Part shown: in pieces, positions 7,377 through 14,254 of the stretch
How the letters are laid out: every line of letters begins with the position of its first letter
Numbering within the stretch: position 1 is the stretch's first letter
From: an uncultured Eubacteriales bacterium
GTDB lineage: Bacteria > Bacillota > Clostridia > Christensenellales > CAG-917
Direction of reading: 5' to 3'
Length of the DNA stretch: 22,204 bases
Assembly: GCA_900547975.1 (NCBI GenBank)
Contig: URIX01000032.1
Span: 1 to 22,204, forward strand
Position numbers and translations under genes: made by a program
The notes under the pieces: model-generated
Told to the model about the DNA's origin: nothing
Seen by the model: the letters and a program-made list of their open reading frames with translations, nothing else
Database searches by the model: none

Positions 7377-9956
7377 TTATTTGAGCGTAGGATATTGCCC
7401 TTCTGCGATTTTCCATTCGCCGTTTTCGCCGAAGTCGAACGCGAACTTTCCTTTGATATTCTCGCTTGACAAGAACCACTCCGACACATCGGAATTGTCT
7501 TGCGTATCTTCGTTATGCTTGAACTCGGTTTCGCCGTTCAACGTAAACTTCTTGTCTACCGCATAGTACATCGAAGCGGTGGAAAACTCCGCTTTCTTTT
7601 CGTGTTTGCCGAACATACGTCCGATGTTGTTCACACCGTCGGTGCTGTTTTCAACCACGATGTCCGTGACGGTAAAGCAGTTGGAAATCTTTTTGGCTTG
7701 ATTGTTTCTGCCTGCGATTCCGCCGACATAGAGTTCGATTTTCTTGCCCTCTTGCAAGGTCGCGGTCGAAACTTTGATAGAGCCTACGCTGTATGCGAGG
7801 TTGATTGCGCTAACGCCCGTTCTGGTGCTCGAACTCGAATCGGTTTTATCGCTGAAATTGCTTCCCGCGATACCGCCGACGGCAACTATGCCGTTCTCTT
7901 TTTGCGCAACGACGTTGATGTCGATATTGCAATAGCCGTTGAGGATATAGCCCTCGTTTCTGCCTATCATACCGCCCACGCACACGATTTGAGAAATCGC
8001 GCCGCCGACTTTTGCGTTGATCTTCGCCGTTGTGCTCGTGGTTACCACTCTGCCCGTATTGTCGGCGCAAACGCCGCCGAAATAGGTTTCGTCAAGACTT
8101 TCGAGGTCGCCTACGGTGATTGCGACTTTGCTTGCCGAAATCGCGCCGCCGTTAACGCCCGCAATGCCGCCTATCTTGGCATACGATCTGCCGTTGGACG
8201 TTTGTCCGTCGTCGTGGCAATGCGCTTTTTCAAGCGTAACGGTGACAGTGTTTGCCGAAAGCGTCGCCGCAGAATTGCTGCTTCCGCACACGCCGCCGAA
8301 AGTCAAGGATTCGCAGAAGAATTTTGCGCCGAGCGTTACGGTGCAATCTCTCACCATACCCGTATCTTTGACTTGGTTGTCGCCTCTGACTTCCGCCGCG
8401 ATACCGCCGAAAATCACCGCTTTCATACCGTAATCGAGCCAACTTTGCCCCGTATAATCTTCGCCGTACGCGTTTGTCGTTGCCGTGACGGTGCAATGTT
8501 CGACCTTGCCTTCGAGTACGCTTGCGACATAGCCTATGCGAACGAGGTTTGCATACTTGTTTTCAGCCTTTTTCACGACCAAACCGACGTTGTTGAACGT
8601 CAGATTCTTCACCGTACCCGAAACGTAACCGAACACGGAAGCGTCTGTCGTCGAGCCGAATTTGCCGCCGCTTATCACCGCTTGCGATGTGAGTTTGCCG
8701 TCGTCCGAATACACGCCGCCGTCAATCGTACCCGTGAACACGTGGTCGGAATCGAACAAAGGCTCGAACTCGCCCAAAGCGAAGTCAATCGACTTGAACG
8801 TGATTTCCGCTTCGAGAATTTCAGCGATTTGCTTTTTCTCGCTGTCCGTCGGGTCTTCCTTTCTGAGCAAGTCGTAGACCTCTCTGTAACTCGTGACGGA
8901 ATCTATCGTGATTTGCTTCGTCCACTTGGCATAGAGACGCAAGGTTGCGGGCGTGAAATAATCGGTAAGAGCGCACGCTTGATAAAGCGTCGTGCCCGTT
9001 GTGTCGTCGGTTTTGAAAACGAAATCCTTTTGGACGACTTTCTCCTCGTCGTTTACGGTTACGCTTTGCTCATAGTACCACTTTGCAAACGTATATCCCG
9101 CTTTGCCGGCAGGAACTTTGTCCGCCGCGGCTTGGGTTATGCTCTCGGTCACGGGATAATAAACGGGGTCGCCGTAAGTTGCCGCCGAAAGCGAATCGCA
9201 ATAAACGACCTCGACTTTGGGAAGCGTGGATTTGAACATCGCATACACGTCGAATTGTTCGTTTTTCTTCGTTTCCTTGTCTATTTTGAGCGCGAGCGTC
9301 CACTTGTTTTCGAGTTTCACCGCCGCGTCCGAGGAAGTTGCGAATTTCGTAAGTCTGACGGGCTTGTTTTCGTTGTCGAAATAGAACCAGAACAAAAACT
9401 CGTCCCCTTCCTTTTCGGTTTTGGGGCAATCGAGGTTGTCGGCGTCGTTGTAGGTCACGATAAGTTTGGAATCCGCGCCGAGACTTGCTTGGTTGTCGCT
9501 GTCGATAACCGAATAGGTGTATTTTCCGTCCGCATCCTTTTGTGCGACGAGTTTCTTGTCGACGTGCGGCGTAAGTTCGTAGGTATTGTTCGTGTAAAGT
9601 GCCGTAATGGTCGTATTTTTGGTTATGGGCGTTTGACCGAAGATAAACTCGTCCGTACCATTTGCCGACCAGTATTTGAAAGTGTAACCCGTCTTTATCG
9701 GCACTACGTCGGAACCGTCCTTGTTTTTGGGACGGGAGACGGACGCACCCGAAAGCACGTCTTTTATGACGTTGTCGGTAAGTTTGAAGTCGTTGCTGTC
9801 AACGTTGAACGTGACGGTATACTTCGCTTGTTCGTACTGATTGTGATCGTCGTTGCCGTCGTCATCGGGCGGCGTTGTGGGATTGCACGCGATCAACGCC
9901 GCACACAAGAGCGCGGCAACGAGTACGATGCAAATTGTCATTAGCGTTTTTTTCAT
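7377..9956 (-). CDS. Surface lipoprotein with InlB-type and GLUG repeats
   Basis: An 859-aa predicted cell-surface lipoprotein. The N-terminus MKKTLMTICIVL leads to a lipobox ALIAC with Cys24 as lipidation site, followed by an acidic Pro/Asp-rich linker. About residues 45-120 form an InlB B-repeat (Listeria-Bacteroides type, GYTFKYWS and TPITKNTTITALYT). A second, longer relative has GYTFAKWYYE, with LRLYAKWT further on. From about residue 440 to 790 come GLUG-like repeats (GGIAAEV, GGIAGVNGG, GGMIGRNEGYI, GGIAGSN, GGIAGRNN), suggesting a beta-solenoid. This architecture is common in adhesin-like proteins of gut bacteria; the ligand is unknown. The start at 9956 is chosen for AAGGTGA just upstream and the signal peptide. 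It has its own strong promoter but lies downstream of the sigma/anti-sigma pair on the same strand. Confidence 0.88.
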   Translation of the reverse strand: MKKTLMTICIVLVAALLCAALIACNPTTPPDDDGNDDHNQYEQAKYTVTFNVDSNDFKLTDNVIKDVLSGASVSRPKNKDGSDVVPIKTGYTFKYWSANGTDEFIFGQTPITKNTTITALYTNNTYELTPHVDKKLVAQKDADGKYTYSVIDSDNQASLGADSKLIVTYNDADNLDCPKTEKEGDEFLFWFYFDNENKPVRLTKFATSSDAAVKLENKWTLALKIDKETKKNEQFDVYAMFKSTLPKVEVVYCDSLSAATYGDPVYYPVTESITQAAADKVPAGKAGYTFAKWYYEQSVTVNDEEKVVQKDFVFKTDDTTGTTLYQACALTDYFTPATLRLYAKWTKQITIDSVTSYREVYDLLRKEDPTDSEKKQIAEILEAEITFKSIDFALGEFEPLFDSDHVFTGTIDGGVYSDDGKLTSQAVISGGKFGSTTDASVFGYVSGTVKNLTFNNVGLVVKKAENKYANLVRIGYVASVLEGKVEHCTVTATTNAYGEDYTGQSWLDYGMKAVIFGGIAAEVRGDNQVKDTGMVRDCTVTLGAKFFCESLTFGGVCGSSNSAATLSANTVTVTLEKAHCHDDGQTSNGRSYAKIGGIAGVNGGAISASKVAITVGDLESLDETYFGGVCADNTGRVVTTSTTAKINAKVGGAISQIVCVGGMIGRNEGYILNGYCNIDINVVAQKENGIVAVGGIAGSNFSDKTDSSSSTRTGVSAINLAYSVGSIKVSTATLQEGKKIELYVGGIAGRNNQAKKISNCFTVTDIVVENSTDGVNNIGRMFGKHEKKAEFSTASMYYAVDKKFTLNGETEFKHNEDTQDNSDVSEWFLSSENIKGKFAFDFGENGEWKIAEGQYPTLK

Positions 9957-9967
9957 AATCACCTTGC

Positions 9968-9983
9968 GTGCGCAGGTGCGCAC
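9968..9983. promoter_or_regulatory. Perfect GC-rich inverted repeat in the lipoprotein leader
   Basis: GTGCGCA and TGCGCAC flank a 2-nt centre (7 bp arms), a few bases upstream of the AAGGTGA ribosome binding site. It could be an operator or a 5'-UTR hairpin affecting translation. No function is shown. Confidence 0.4.
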
Positions 9984-10013
9984 AATCGTAGTATGAATAA
10001 ATTTTATGAATCT

Positions 10014-10042
10014 ATTATACACACGGGGCGCGCATATTTCAA
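10014..10042 (-). promoter_or_regulatory. Promoter of the InlB/GLUG lipoprotein gene
   Basis: On the minus strand TTGAAA (10042-10037) and TATAAT (10019-10014) are 17 bp apart, a near-consensus sigma-A promoter. It lies between the anti-sigma gene and the lipoprotein gene, giving a leader of about 50 nt. Confidence 0.8.
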
Positions 10043-10082
10043 CTTTATTTTGTCTTGCGCGCGCTTTTAACCGTTCTATGCT

Positions 10083-10721
10083 TTATTGTTGGAATTTCGT
10101 GACGTACTCGTCTATGAGCGAGCGGACGTCGGTTTTGTCCGAACCGAGAAAATCTTTAAGTTCGAAAATCACGGCCGAATCGTTGACGGACGCATTCGCC
10201 GCATAGGGCGAAAACATATCTTTCACAACGTTTGCAAAGTCGGCGGAAACGTCTTTTCCGAGCACGCAAATCGTGATTCTATCGCCCTCTTTTTGCTTGT
10301 ACACGTCATTTATCGCGCTTTTGAGCGAATACCCTCTCTTTTGAAGATTTTGCGCGATAACGGTTTGATTTTGCCTTTCTTTGACGAAAACGGAAACGGT
10401 TTCGTAATTCTCGACAACGATGCCGTACACGACGATTTCGCCGTTCGATTCCGTCTTTACATTGACGTAGCACACCGCCACTTCGTCATTTGCTCCGTCG
10501 GGAATCATTGCGATTGCAAACGTCGCAAGCACCGCCGTCACCAAAAGAAGCATAACGCACCAAAGCAGTCTTACCGCAGTATGCTTGTCGAAGGCTTTGA
10601 GCGGCGTTTGTCCGTCGAGCAGTTTGTTTATCGGTGCTTTTTTCGCTCTCTGCAAAACGTCGGGGATGGTTTGAGAATTATTTTCGCTTTTTAGTTTCCC
10701 TTCGATATCTTTAATTCTCAT
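10083..10721 (-). CDS. Single-pass membrane protein, probable anti-sigma factor with RsgI-like outer domain
   Basis: A 212-aa protein with a charged cytoplasmic N-terminus (1-49), one membrane helix (about 50-72, RLLWCVMLLLVTAVLATFAI) and an outer domain. The outer part (VAVCYVNVKTESNGEIVVYG, then NLQKRGYSLKSAINDV and DRITICVLG) resembles the middle domain of RsgI-type anti-sigma factors, but the Asn-Pro pair of RsgI is absent. No zinc-binding anti-sigma motif is present. It is called anti-sigma from topology and because its ATG lies inside the end of the ECF sigma gene (11-bp overlap), the usual arrangement. The start at 10721 is chosen because AAGGAGG lies 6 nt upstream; the ATG at 10727 abuts that site. 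The inner segment would hold the sigma factor at the membrane until an external signal is sensed. Confidence 0.7.
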   Translation of the reverse strand: MRIKDIEGKLKSENNSQTIPDVLQRAKKAPINKLLDGQTPLKAFDKHTAVRLLWCVMLLLVTAVLATFAIAMIPDGANDEVAVCYVNVKTESNGEIVVYGIVVENYETVSVFVKERQNQTVIAQNLQKRGYSLKSAINDVYKQKEGDRITICVLGKDVSADFANVVKDMFSPYAANASVNDSAVIFELKDFLGSDKTDVRSLIDEYVTKFQQ

Positions 10722-11250
10722 ATTCATCCTCCTTTTGCAGTTCTTTTTTGAGTTTTGCAAGAGCGTTGTTGTACGCCCATACCACCGAGCCGACGGGCCT
10801 TCCCGTCATTTCCGCAATTTCTCGGTGCTTGAATCCCGATATTGCGTGCAGAGTTACGATTTCTCGTTCCTCGTCGCCCAGAACCTTGTTCATAGCGCCG
10901 GTCACGGGCGAGAGTTCCTCGTCAATCGAGTACGTGCCGTACTTGGCGTCGTCCTCGAACGATTCCGTAGCCCGCTCGCGCTTTGTCCGATTCAACTCGT
11001 TTATCGTGGCGTTTTTGGCGATTGTGTACAGCCAAGCGTACGCGTTCGACCCCGCCCTGTAATTTGATATGGTGGTTCTCAAACGGATGTACGCCGTCTG
11101 CATCATATCTTCGGCGGTCTGGTAATTTCGGCATATCGACATAATGAACGCAAAAAGGCCGCGTTTGGTATCGTTGTAGATTTGCTCAAACGCGCTTTCG
11201 TCGCCTCGTTGCAGGCGCAACATCAATTTGTCGAGTTCCTGCTTGGTCAT
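10711..11250 (-). CDS. ECF-type RNA polymerase sigma-70 family factor
   Basis: A 179-aa sigma factor with only regions 2 and 4, as in the ECF group. Region 2 (about residues 16-86) includes FEQIYNDTKRGLFAFIMSIC, the AEDMMQTAYIRL core-binding helix and AYAWLYTIAKNATINELNR. Region 4 (about 122-172) has DEEREIVTLHAISGFKHREI and the helix GRPVGSVVWAYNNALAKLKK that reads the -35 element. It directs core polymerase to a stress or surface regulon. It overlaps the anti-sigma candidate, so the two are co-translated. No Shine-Dalgarno precedes the ATG; its apparent promoter places transcription start at or next to the start codon, suggesting a leaderless mRNA. Confidence 0.93.
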   Translation of the reverse strand: MTKQELDKLMLRLQRGDESAFEQIYNDTKRGLFAFIMSICRNYQTAEDMMQTAYIRLRTTISNYRAGSNAYAWLYTIAKNATINELNRTKRERATESFEDDAKYGTYSIDEELSPVTGAMNKVLGDEEREIVTLHAISGFKHREIAEMTGRPVGSVVWAYNNALAKLKKELQKEDEYEN

Positions 11251-11256
11251 ATTTTT

Positions 11257-11285
11257 ATTTTAGCATAAGCGCAAAAATATAACAA
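11257..11285 (-). promoter_or_regulatory. Promoter of the ECF sigma/anti-sigma operon
   Basis: On the minus strand TTGTTA (11285-11280) and TAAAAT (11262-11257) are separated by 17 bp. Only six bases lie between the -10 box and the ATG at 11250. The match is to the sigma-A pattern; no self-recognised ECF promoter (AAC-type -35) could be called with confidence. Confidence 0.5.
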
Positions 11286-11492
11286 CTTATAATTATTTTT
11301 CGCAATTTTTGTTCGATTTGCCCGATTTTGCGGATTTTTGAGGAAAAATTTACGTTTCTTTAAGAAAAATTAATTGCTTCTTAACGTTTTGAGTATATTA
11401 TCTATATTGTAAAGGTATATCCGCACCGTATGCGCGAGAATATGCGCTCCGTATGCGCGCGGATTTCCCAAAACGAACTTTTCGAGGTTGCT

Positions 11493-13034
11493 ATGCGCAA
11501 GAGAATCACGCAAACGATATGTTTGGCGTTATGCCTTTTGACAACCGTCTTGTCGGCGGTCGTTCTCATTGCGTGCAATTCCGTCTACACCAACACACCC
11601 GACACCCCCGAGCCGCAAAAAGCAACGTCTTTCGTTTGCGTGGACGTCAATCCGTCCGTTGAACTCGTGCTTGACCAAAACAACGTGGTTATGAGCGCGT
11701 GCGGCGCAAACACGGACGGCAAAGCCCTGCTATTCGAGGAAGACGGCATAGTCGGCGCGGACCTCGACGTCGCAATAGGCAACATCGCCGCCCTGTCCGT
11801 CAAATACGGCTATATTTCGGACGGCGCAAACGTGTCCGTCGAAGTGACTTCCACTGCGGAAAACAACGATATTTTCGAGAAGATAAGCGCAAAATTCACT
11901 TCCGCGATAAAAAACGCGAATCCGTCGCTCACGATTTCGATTTCGGATTCTTGCGACTTCGTGCTTCAATCCGAACTCGACGCGCTTAAATCCGAAAATT
12001 CCGACAATCTAACCATTCAGAACCTCGACGTCGCAACCTATCGTCTCGTGAAAAGAGCGCAACAAAACGGCGTATCCGTCGAGGATTCCCTCTCTTTGCC
12101 CCTCGACAAACTCATTGCCGAAGCAAACGACTTTCAATCGGACTTGAACCAAAAATTCGACGACGAATACCAACTTGCCATAAACCGCGCGCAATACGTC
12201 TTTAACAGCGCAAAACAAACGGTTGAAAACGGCGTATACGCTCGCTATTTCGTGCAAAAACTGTTGGATACGGCAACGCCCAATCCGCGTGGAGCAATCG
12301 ATGTTGCGGGACAAGCGCTCAATGCCGCAAAATACGCCGCTTCGAGCGCAAGCAAACTCTCGCTTGAATTTTATCTCGCTTGCTCGGATTATTTCGATCA
12401 AAACCCCGTATACGAACTCACGCAAGAGCAACTTGGCAATATTTCTTGCTTGCTCGGCACTCGCGCGGAGGACTTCAAGACCAAGTATTCCACTAAAAAC
12501 GGCACGATTAGATTCACCAAAACAGAGTTGGACTCTTTCGTGAATACGGTGTACCGCTCGGACGAAAGCGCACGCGCGGATATTCAATCCTCATACGGCA
12601 ACGCCGTCGAATACCTCTTGCAATTCGCACAAGAGGACGAAACGGACTTGTCCGTCGCAAAGGAAGCAACTAAACACGTAGCGACTTATATCAAATCCGC
12701 CCTTTCTCTCGCGGATAGCGTTATGTCGTCGTTGCCGTTTGTCAAATTCGACGTAGATTCCATTCTTGCCGCCTGCATACCGAGCGACGTCGATTATGAA
12801 AGCAGAAAATCCGTCGAAAGCGCAATCGAACGCCTCGAAGCGCAAGCCTCGCAAGCCAAAGAGCAAATGAAAGTCACCAAAGAAGACGAAGCCGCAATAC
12901 GAACGATGCTTGCTCAATCGGAATTCGCAAAAGCCATCGACTCGGCTCGCACCGCCCTGAACGAAGCCCTTTACAAAGCCAAATCCGACGCCCGCGCCCT
13001 TCTTCTATCACTGAAATCCGCCCGCCTCGCGTAA
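11493..13034 (+). CDS. Lipoprotein with RsgI-type extracytoplasmic domain
   Basis: A 513-aa predicted lipoprotein: a charged start MRKRITQ, hydrophobic core, lipobox VLIAC with Cys28, then a Pro/Thr linker. Residues about 44-190 match the middle domain of RsgI-type anti-sigma factors; FVCVDVNPSVELVLDQNNVV and the GANTDGKALL that follows are the hallmark, with the Asn53-Pro54 pair present. RsgI normally places this domain outside a membrane helix behind an inner anti-sigma segment; both are missing here. The rest (about 190-513) is helical and Ala/Ser/Lys-rich, with coiled-coil-like stretches and no recognised family. It is divergent from the ECF sigma operon, so it may be its target or act in its sensing. 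The start at 11493 rests on GAGG 5 nt upstream and the signal peptide; the frame is open back to 11430. Confidence 0.8.
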   Translation: MRKRITQTICLALCLLTTVLSAVVLIACNSVYTNTPDTPEPQKATSFVCVDVNPSVELVLDQNNVVMSACGANTDGKALLFEEDGIVGADLDVAIGNIAALSVKYGYISDGANVSVEVTSTAENNDIFEKISAKFTSAIKNANPSLTISISDSCDFVLQSELDALKSENSDNLTIQNLDVATYRLVKRAQQNGVSVEDSLSLPLDKLIAEANDFQSDLNQKFDDEYQLAINRAQYVFNSAKQTVENGVYARYFVQKLLDTATPNPRGAIDVAGQALNAAKYAASSASKLSLEFYLACSDYFDQNPVYELTQEQLGNISCLLGTRAEDFKTKYSTKNGTIRFTKTELDSFVNTVYRSDESARADIQSSYGNAVEYLLQFAQEDETDLSVAKEATKHVATYIKSALSLADSVMSSLPFVKFDVDSILAACIPSDVDYESRKSVESAIERLEAQASQAKEQMKVTKEDEAAIRTMLAQSEFAKAIDSARTALNEALYKAKSDARALLLSLKSARLA

Positions 13035-13065
13035 ATGCGGAACGAAAAATAAACGCAACAATAAC

Positions 13066-13275
13066 TTATAATTTCAAAATATCGTCAGCGGAACAATCAA
13101 GAAATGCGCATATCTTTGCAAATGTAACGAGAGAAGGCATAATTCGTCCTGAAAGATATTGCGATACCGTCGGCTTCGATACGCCTATTGCTTTTGCAAG
13201 ATCACTTTTCGACTTCCCCGACAATTCTATTTCTTCTTTCAACCTTTTGCTAATTTTCGTTTCGAGTTCGTCCAT
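13066..13275 (-). CDS. Small XRE-family (HTH_3) repressor
   Basis: A 69-aa single-domain Cro/C1-type regulator. The HTH spans about residues 9-66: RLKEEIELSGKSKSDLAKAI, then GVSKPTVSQYLSGRIMPS, then FAKICAFLDCSADDILKL. AGGTGA lies a few bases before the ATG. It is divergent from the PH/SHOCT membrane protein, and the shared interval holds TTAGG-type palindromes, one of them inside the spacer of the membrane protein's promoter. It therefore very probably represses that gene and itself. The pair is more AT-rich than the genes on either side, which fits acquisition as a unit. Confidence 0.9.
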   Translation of the reverse strand: MDELETKISKRLKEEIELSGKSKSDLAKAIGVSKPTVSQYLSGRIMPSLVTFAKICAFLDCSADDILKL

Positions 13276-13281
13276 TTTTCA

Positions 13282-13318
13282 CCTAATAATATGACTTAAT
13301 TCGTATCATATTATTAGG
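13282..13318. promoter_or_regulatory. Perfect 13-bp inverted repeat in front of the XRE gene
   Basis: CCTAATAATATGA (13282-13294) and TCATATTATTAGG (13306-13318) are exact inverted copies with an 11-nt centre. It sits immediately upstream of the XRE start codon (13275), overlapping that gene's ribosome binding site on one edge, and is a likely autoregulatory operator. Confidence 0.65.
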
Positions 13319-13358
13319 CGATACTTAATTTTTATCTTGACAATTAGGCAACACCTAA
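13314..13358. promoter_or_regulatory. Two related 15-bp operator-like palindromes
   Basis: TTAGGCGATACTTAA (13314-13328) and TTAGGCAACACCTAA (13344-13358) share 12 of 15 positions, start 30 bp apart (about three helical turns), and are palindromic around their centres. The second fills the spacer of the promoter at 13337-13365. The arrangement suggests cooperative binding by the XRE repressor. Confidence 0.65.
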
Positions 13359-13365
13359 CTACAAT
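13337..13365 (+). promoter_or_regulatory. Promoter of the PH/SHOCT membrane protein gene
   Basis: TTGACA (13337-13342) and TACAAT (13360-13365) are separated by 17 bp. The spacer is occupied by an XRE-type palindrome, so expression is probably kept off until the repressor is released. Confidence 0.8.
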
Positions 13366-13395
13366 ATATAATATCATCTTTTAGGAACGCCGCAT

Positions 13396-14148
13396 ATGAA
13401 CGAAATCAGAAAAAATCGTGAAGAAGAAATCATAATCGTACACGCTAAATGCAAAATGCCCGTTGTGCTTGTTGTTGAGTACATTGCTTTTATGTTTGTT
13501 TGTGTTTTAGCAATTATTCTAGGTGGATTAAAAAACGATGCGGCCTATGGTTCTGCACTACTTGCATTAGGAATCGGTTGGTTGTGCGCTGACATCTTTT
13601 TATTTCTATCACGCATCTATTCAATTAAGCGGAACACTTGTACCGTAACAAATAAACGCATTTATGGCGTTAAAGCACTATTTTTCTCTAAAACAAGTTT
13701 TAGTTACCGCCTCGACGTGATAGATAATGTCGAAATCAAAAATGATTTAGGATTAAAGAAATTAGTTATTTATTTTTCGCAAGGGAAAGACGCTCAACCG
13801 CAAAAGCGAAATGGCAATATCGTAAATGATACTTTCACGCTTGACTGTATTGACAATAATGATGAAGTCTATAACGCTATTTCAAAAATGATAAACGACG
13901 TTAAAACAGACAAGGATTTACACACCGACATCGAAATGGCGAAAGTCGGCGCACAGGAAAAGCAGGCTTCCGCATTTGAAAAAATTGCGATTAATTTAAG
14001 CAATACCCCGTCCGACGATTCTCGCCATCAAAAAGCCACTACCCTTGATTATATAGCCGAACTAAAAGGACTTAAAGAACTGCTAGACAGCGGCGTTATA
14101 ACACGGCAAGAGTTTGATGAGAAAAAAGAGCAGTTGCTAAAACAATAA
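13396..14148 (+). CDS. Membrane protein with bacterial PH-like and SHOCT domains
   Basis: A 250-aa protein. The N-terminus is short and charged, then two membrane helices (about 22-44 and 50-74). Residues about 76-165 (NTCTVTNKRIYGVKALFFSK, then YRLDVIDNVEIKNDLGLKKL) have the pattern of bacterial PH domains of the YdbT/bPH_2 kind, cytoplasmic after the helices. A linker follows, and residues about 217-249 (IAELKGLKELLDSGVITRQE, then FDEKKEQLLKQ) form a SHOCT domain, a short C-terminal module seen in many membrane-associated proteins. The function is not known. Its codons are more AT-rich than those of neighbouring genes. It is divergent from an XRE gene with operators across its promoter. AGGA lies 9 nt before the start. 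Confidence 0.82.
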   Translation: MNEIRKNREEEIIIVHAKCKMPVVLVVEYIAFMFVCVLAIILGGLKNDAAYGSALLALGIGWLCADIFLFLSRIYSIKRNTCTVTNKRIYGVKALFFSKTSFSYRLDVIDNVEIKNDLGLKKLVIYFSQGKDAQPQKRNGNIVNDTFTLDCIDNNDEVYNAISKMINDVKTDKDLHTDIEMAKVGAQEKQASAFEKIAINLSNTPSDDSRHQKATTLDYIAELKGLKELLDSGVITRQEFDEKKEQLLKQ

Positions 14149-14204
14149 CATACCCAACATAAAACCATAAGTCAACAATGATATCTGCGGATAGTTTTAA
14201 TTTG

Positions 14205-14235
14205 AAAAGAGAGAGGCGTTTGCCTCTCTCTTTTT
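14205..14235. terminator. Bidirectional intrinsic terminator
   Basis: AAAAGAGAGAGGC (14205-14217) pairs with GCCTCTCTCTTTT (14222-14234) around a 4-nt loop, with T runs on either strand. It separates the convergent PH/SHOCT gene and the SipL-like gene. Confidence 0.93.
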
Positions 14236-14254
14236 AGGTTTTTCGGGATTCTAT

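Noticed and set aside
7500..9944. Open frame of about 814 codons on the plus strand opposite the surface lipoprotein
   Set aside because: The composition is unusual and there is no ribosome binding site or domain; the opposite strand has signal peptide, repeats, promoter and ribosome binding site.
10083..11250. A true SigI/RsgI pair
   Set aside because: The sigma factor is 179 aa with ordinary ECF regions 2 and 4 and lacks the longer SigI architecture; only the outer domain of the partner resembles RsgI.
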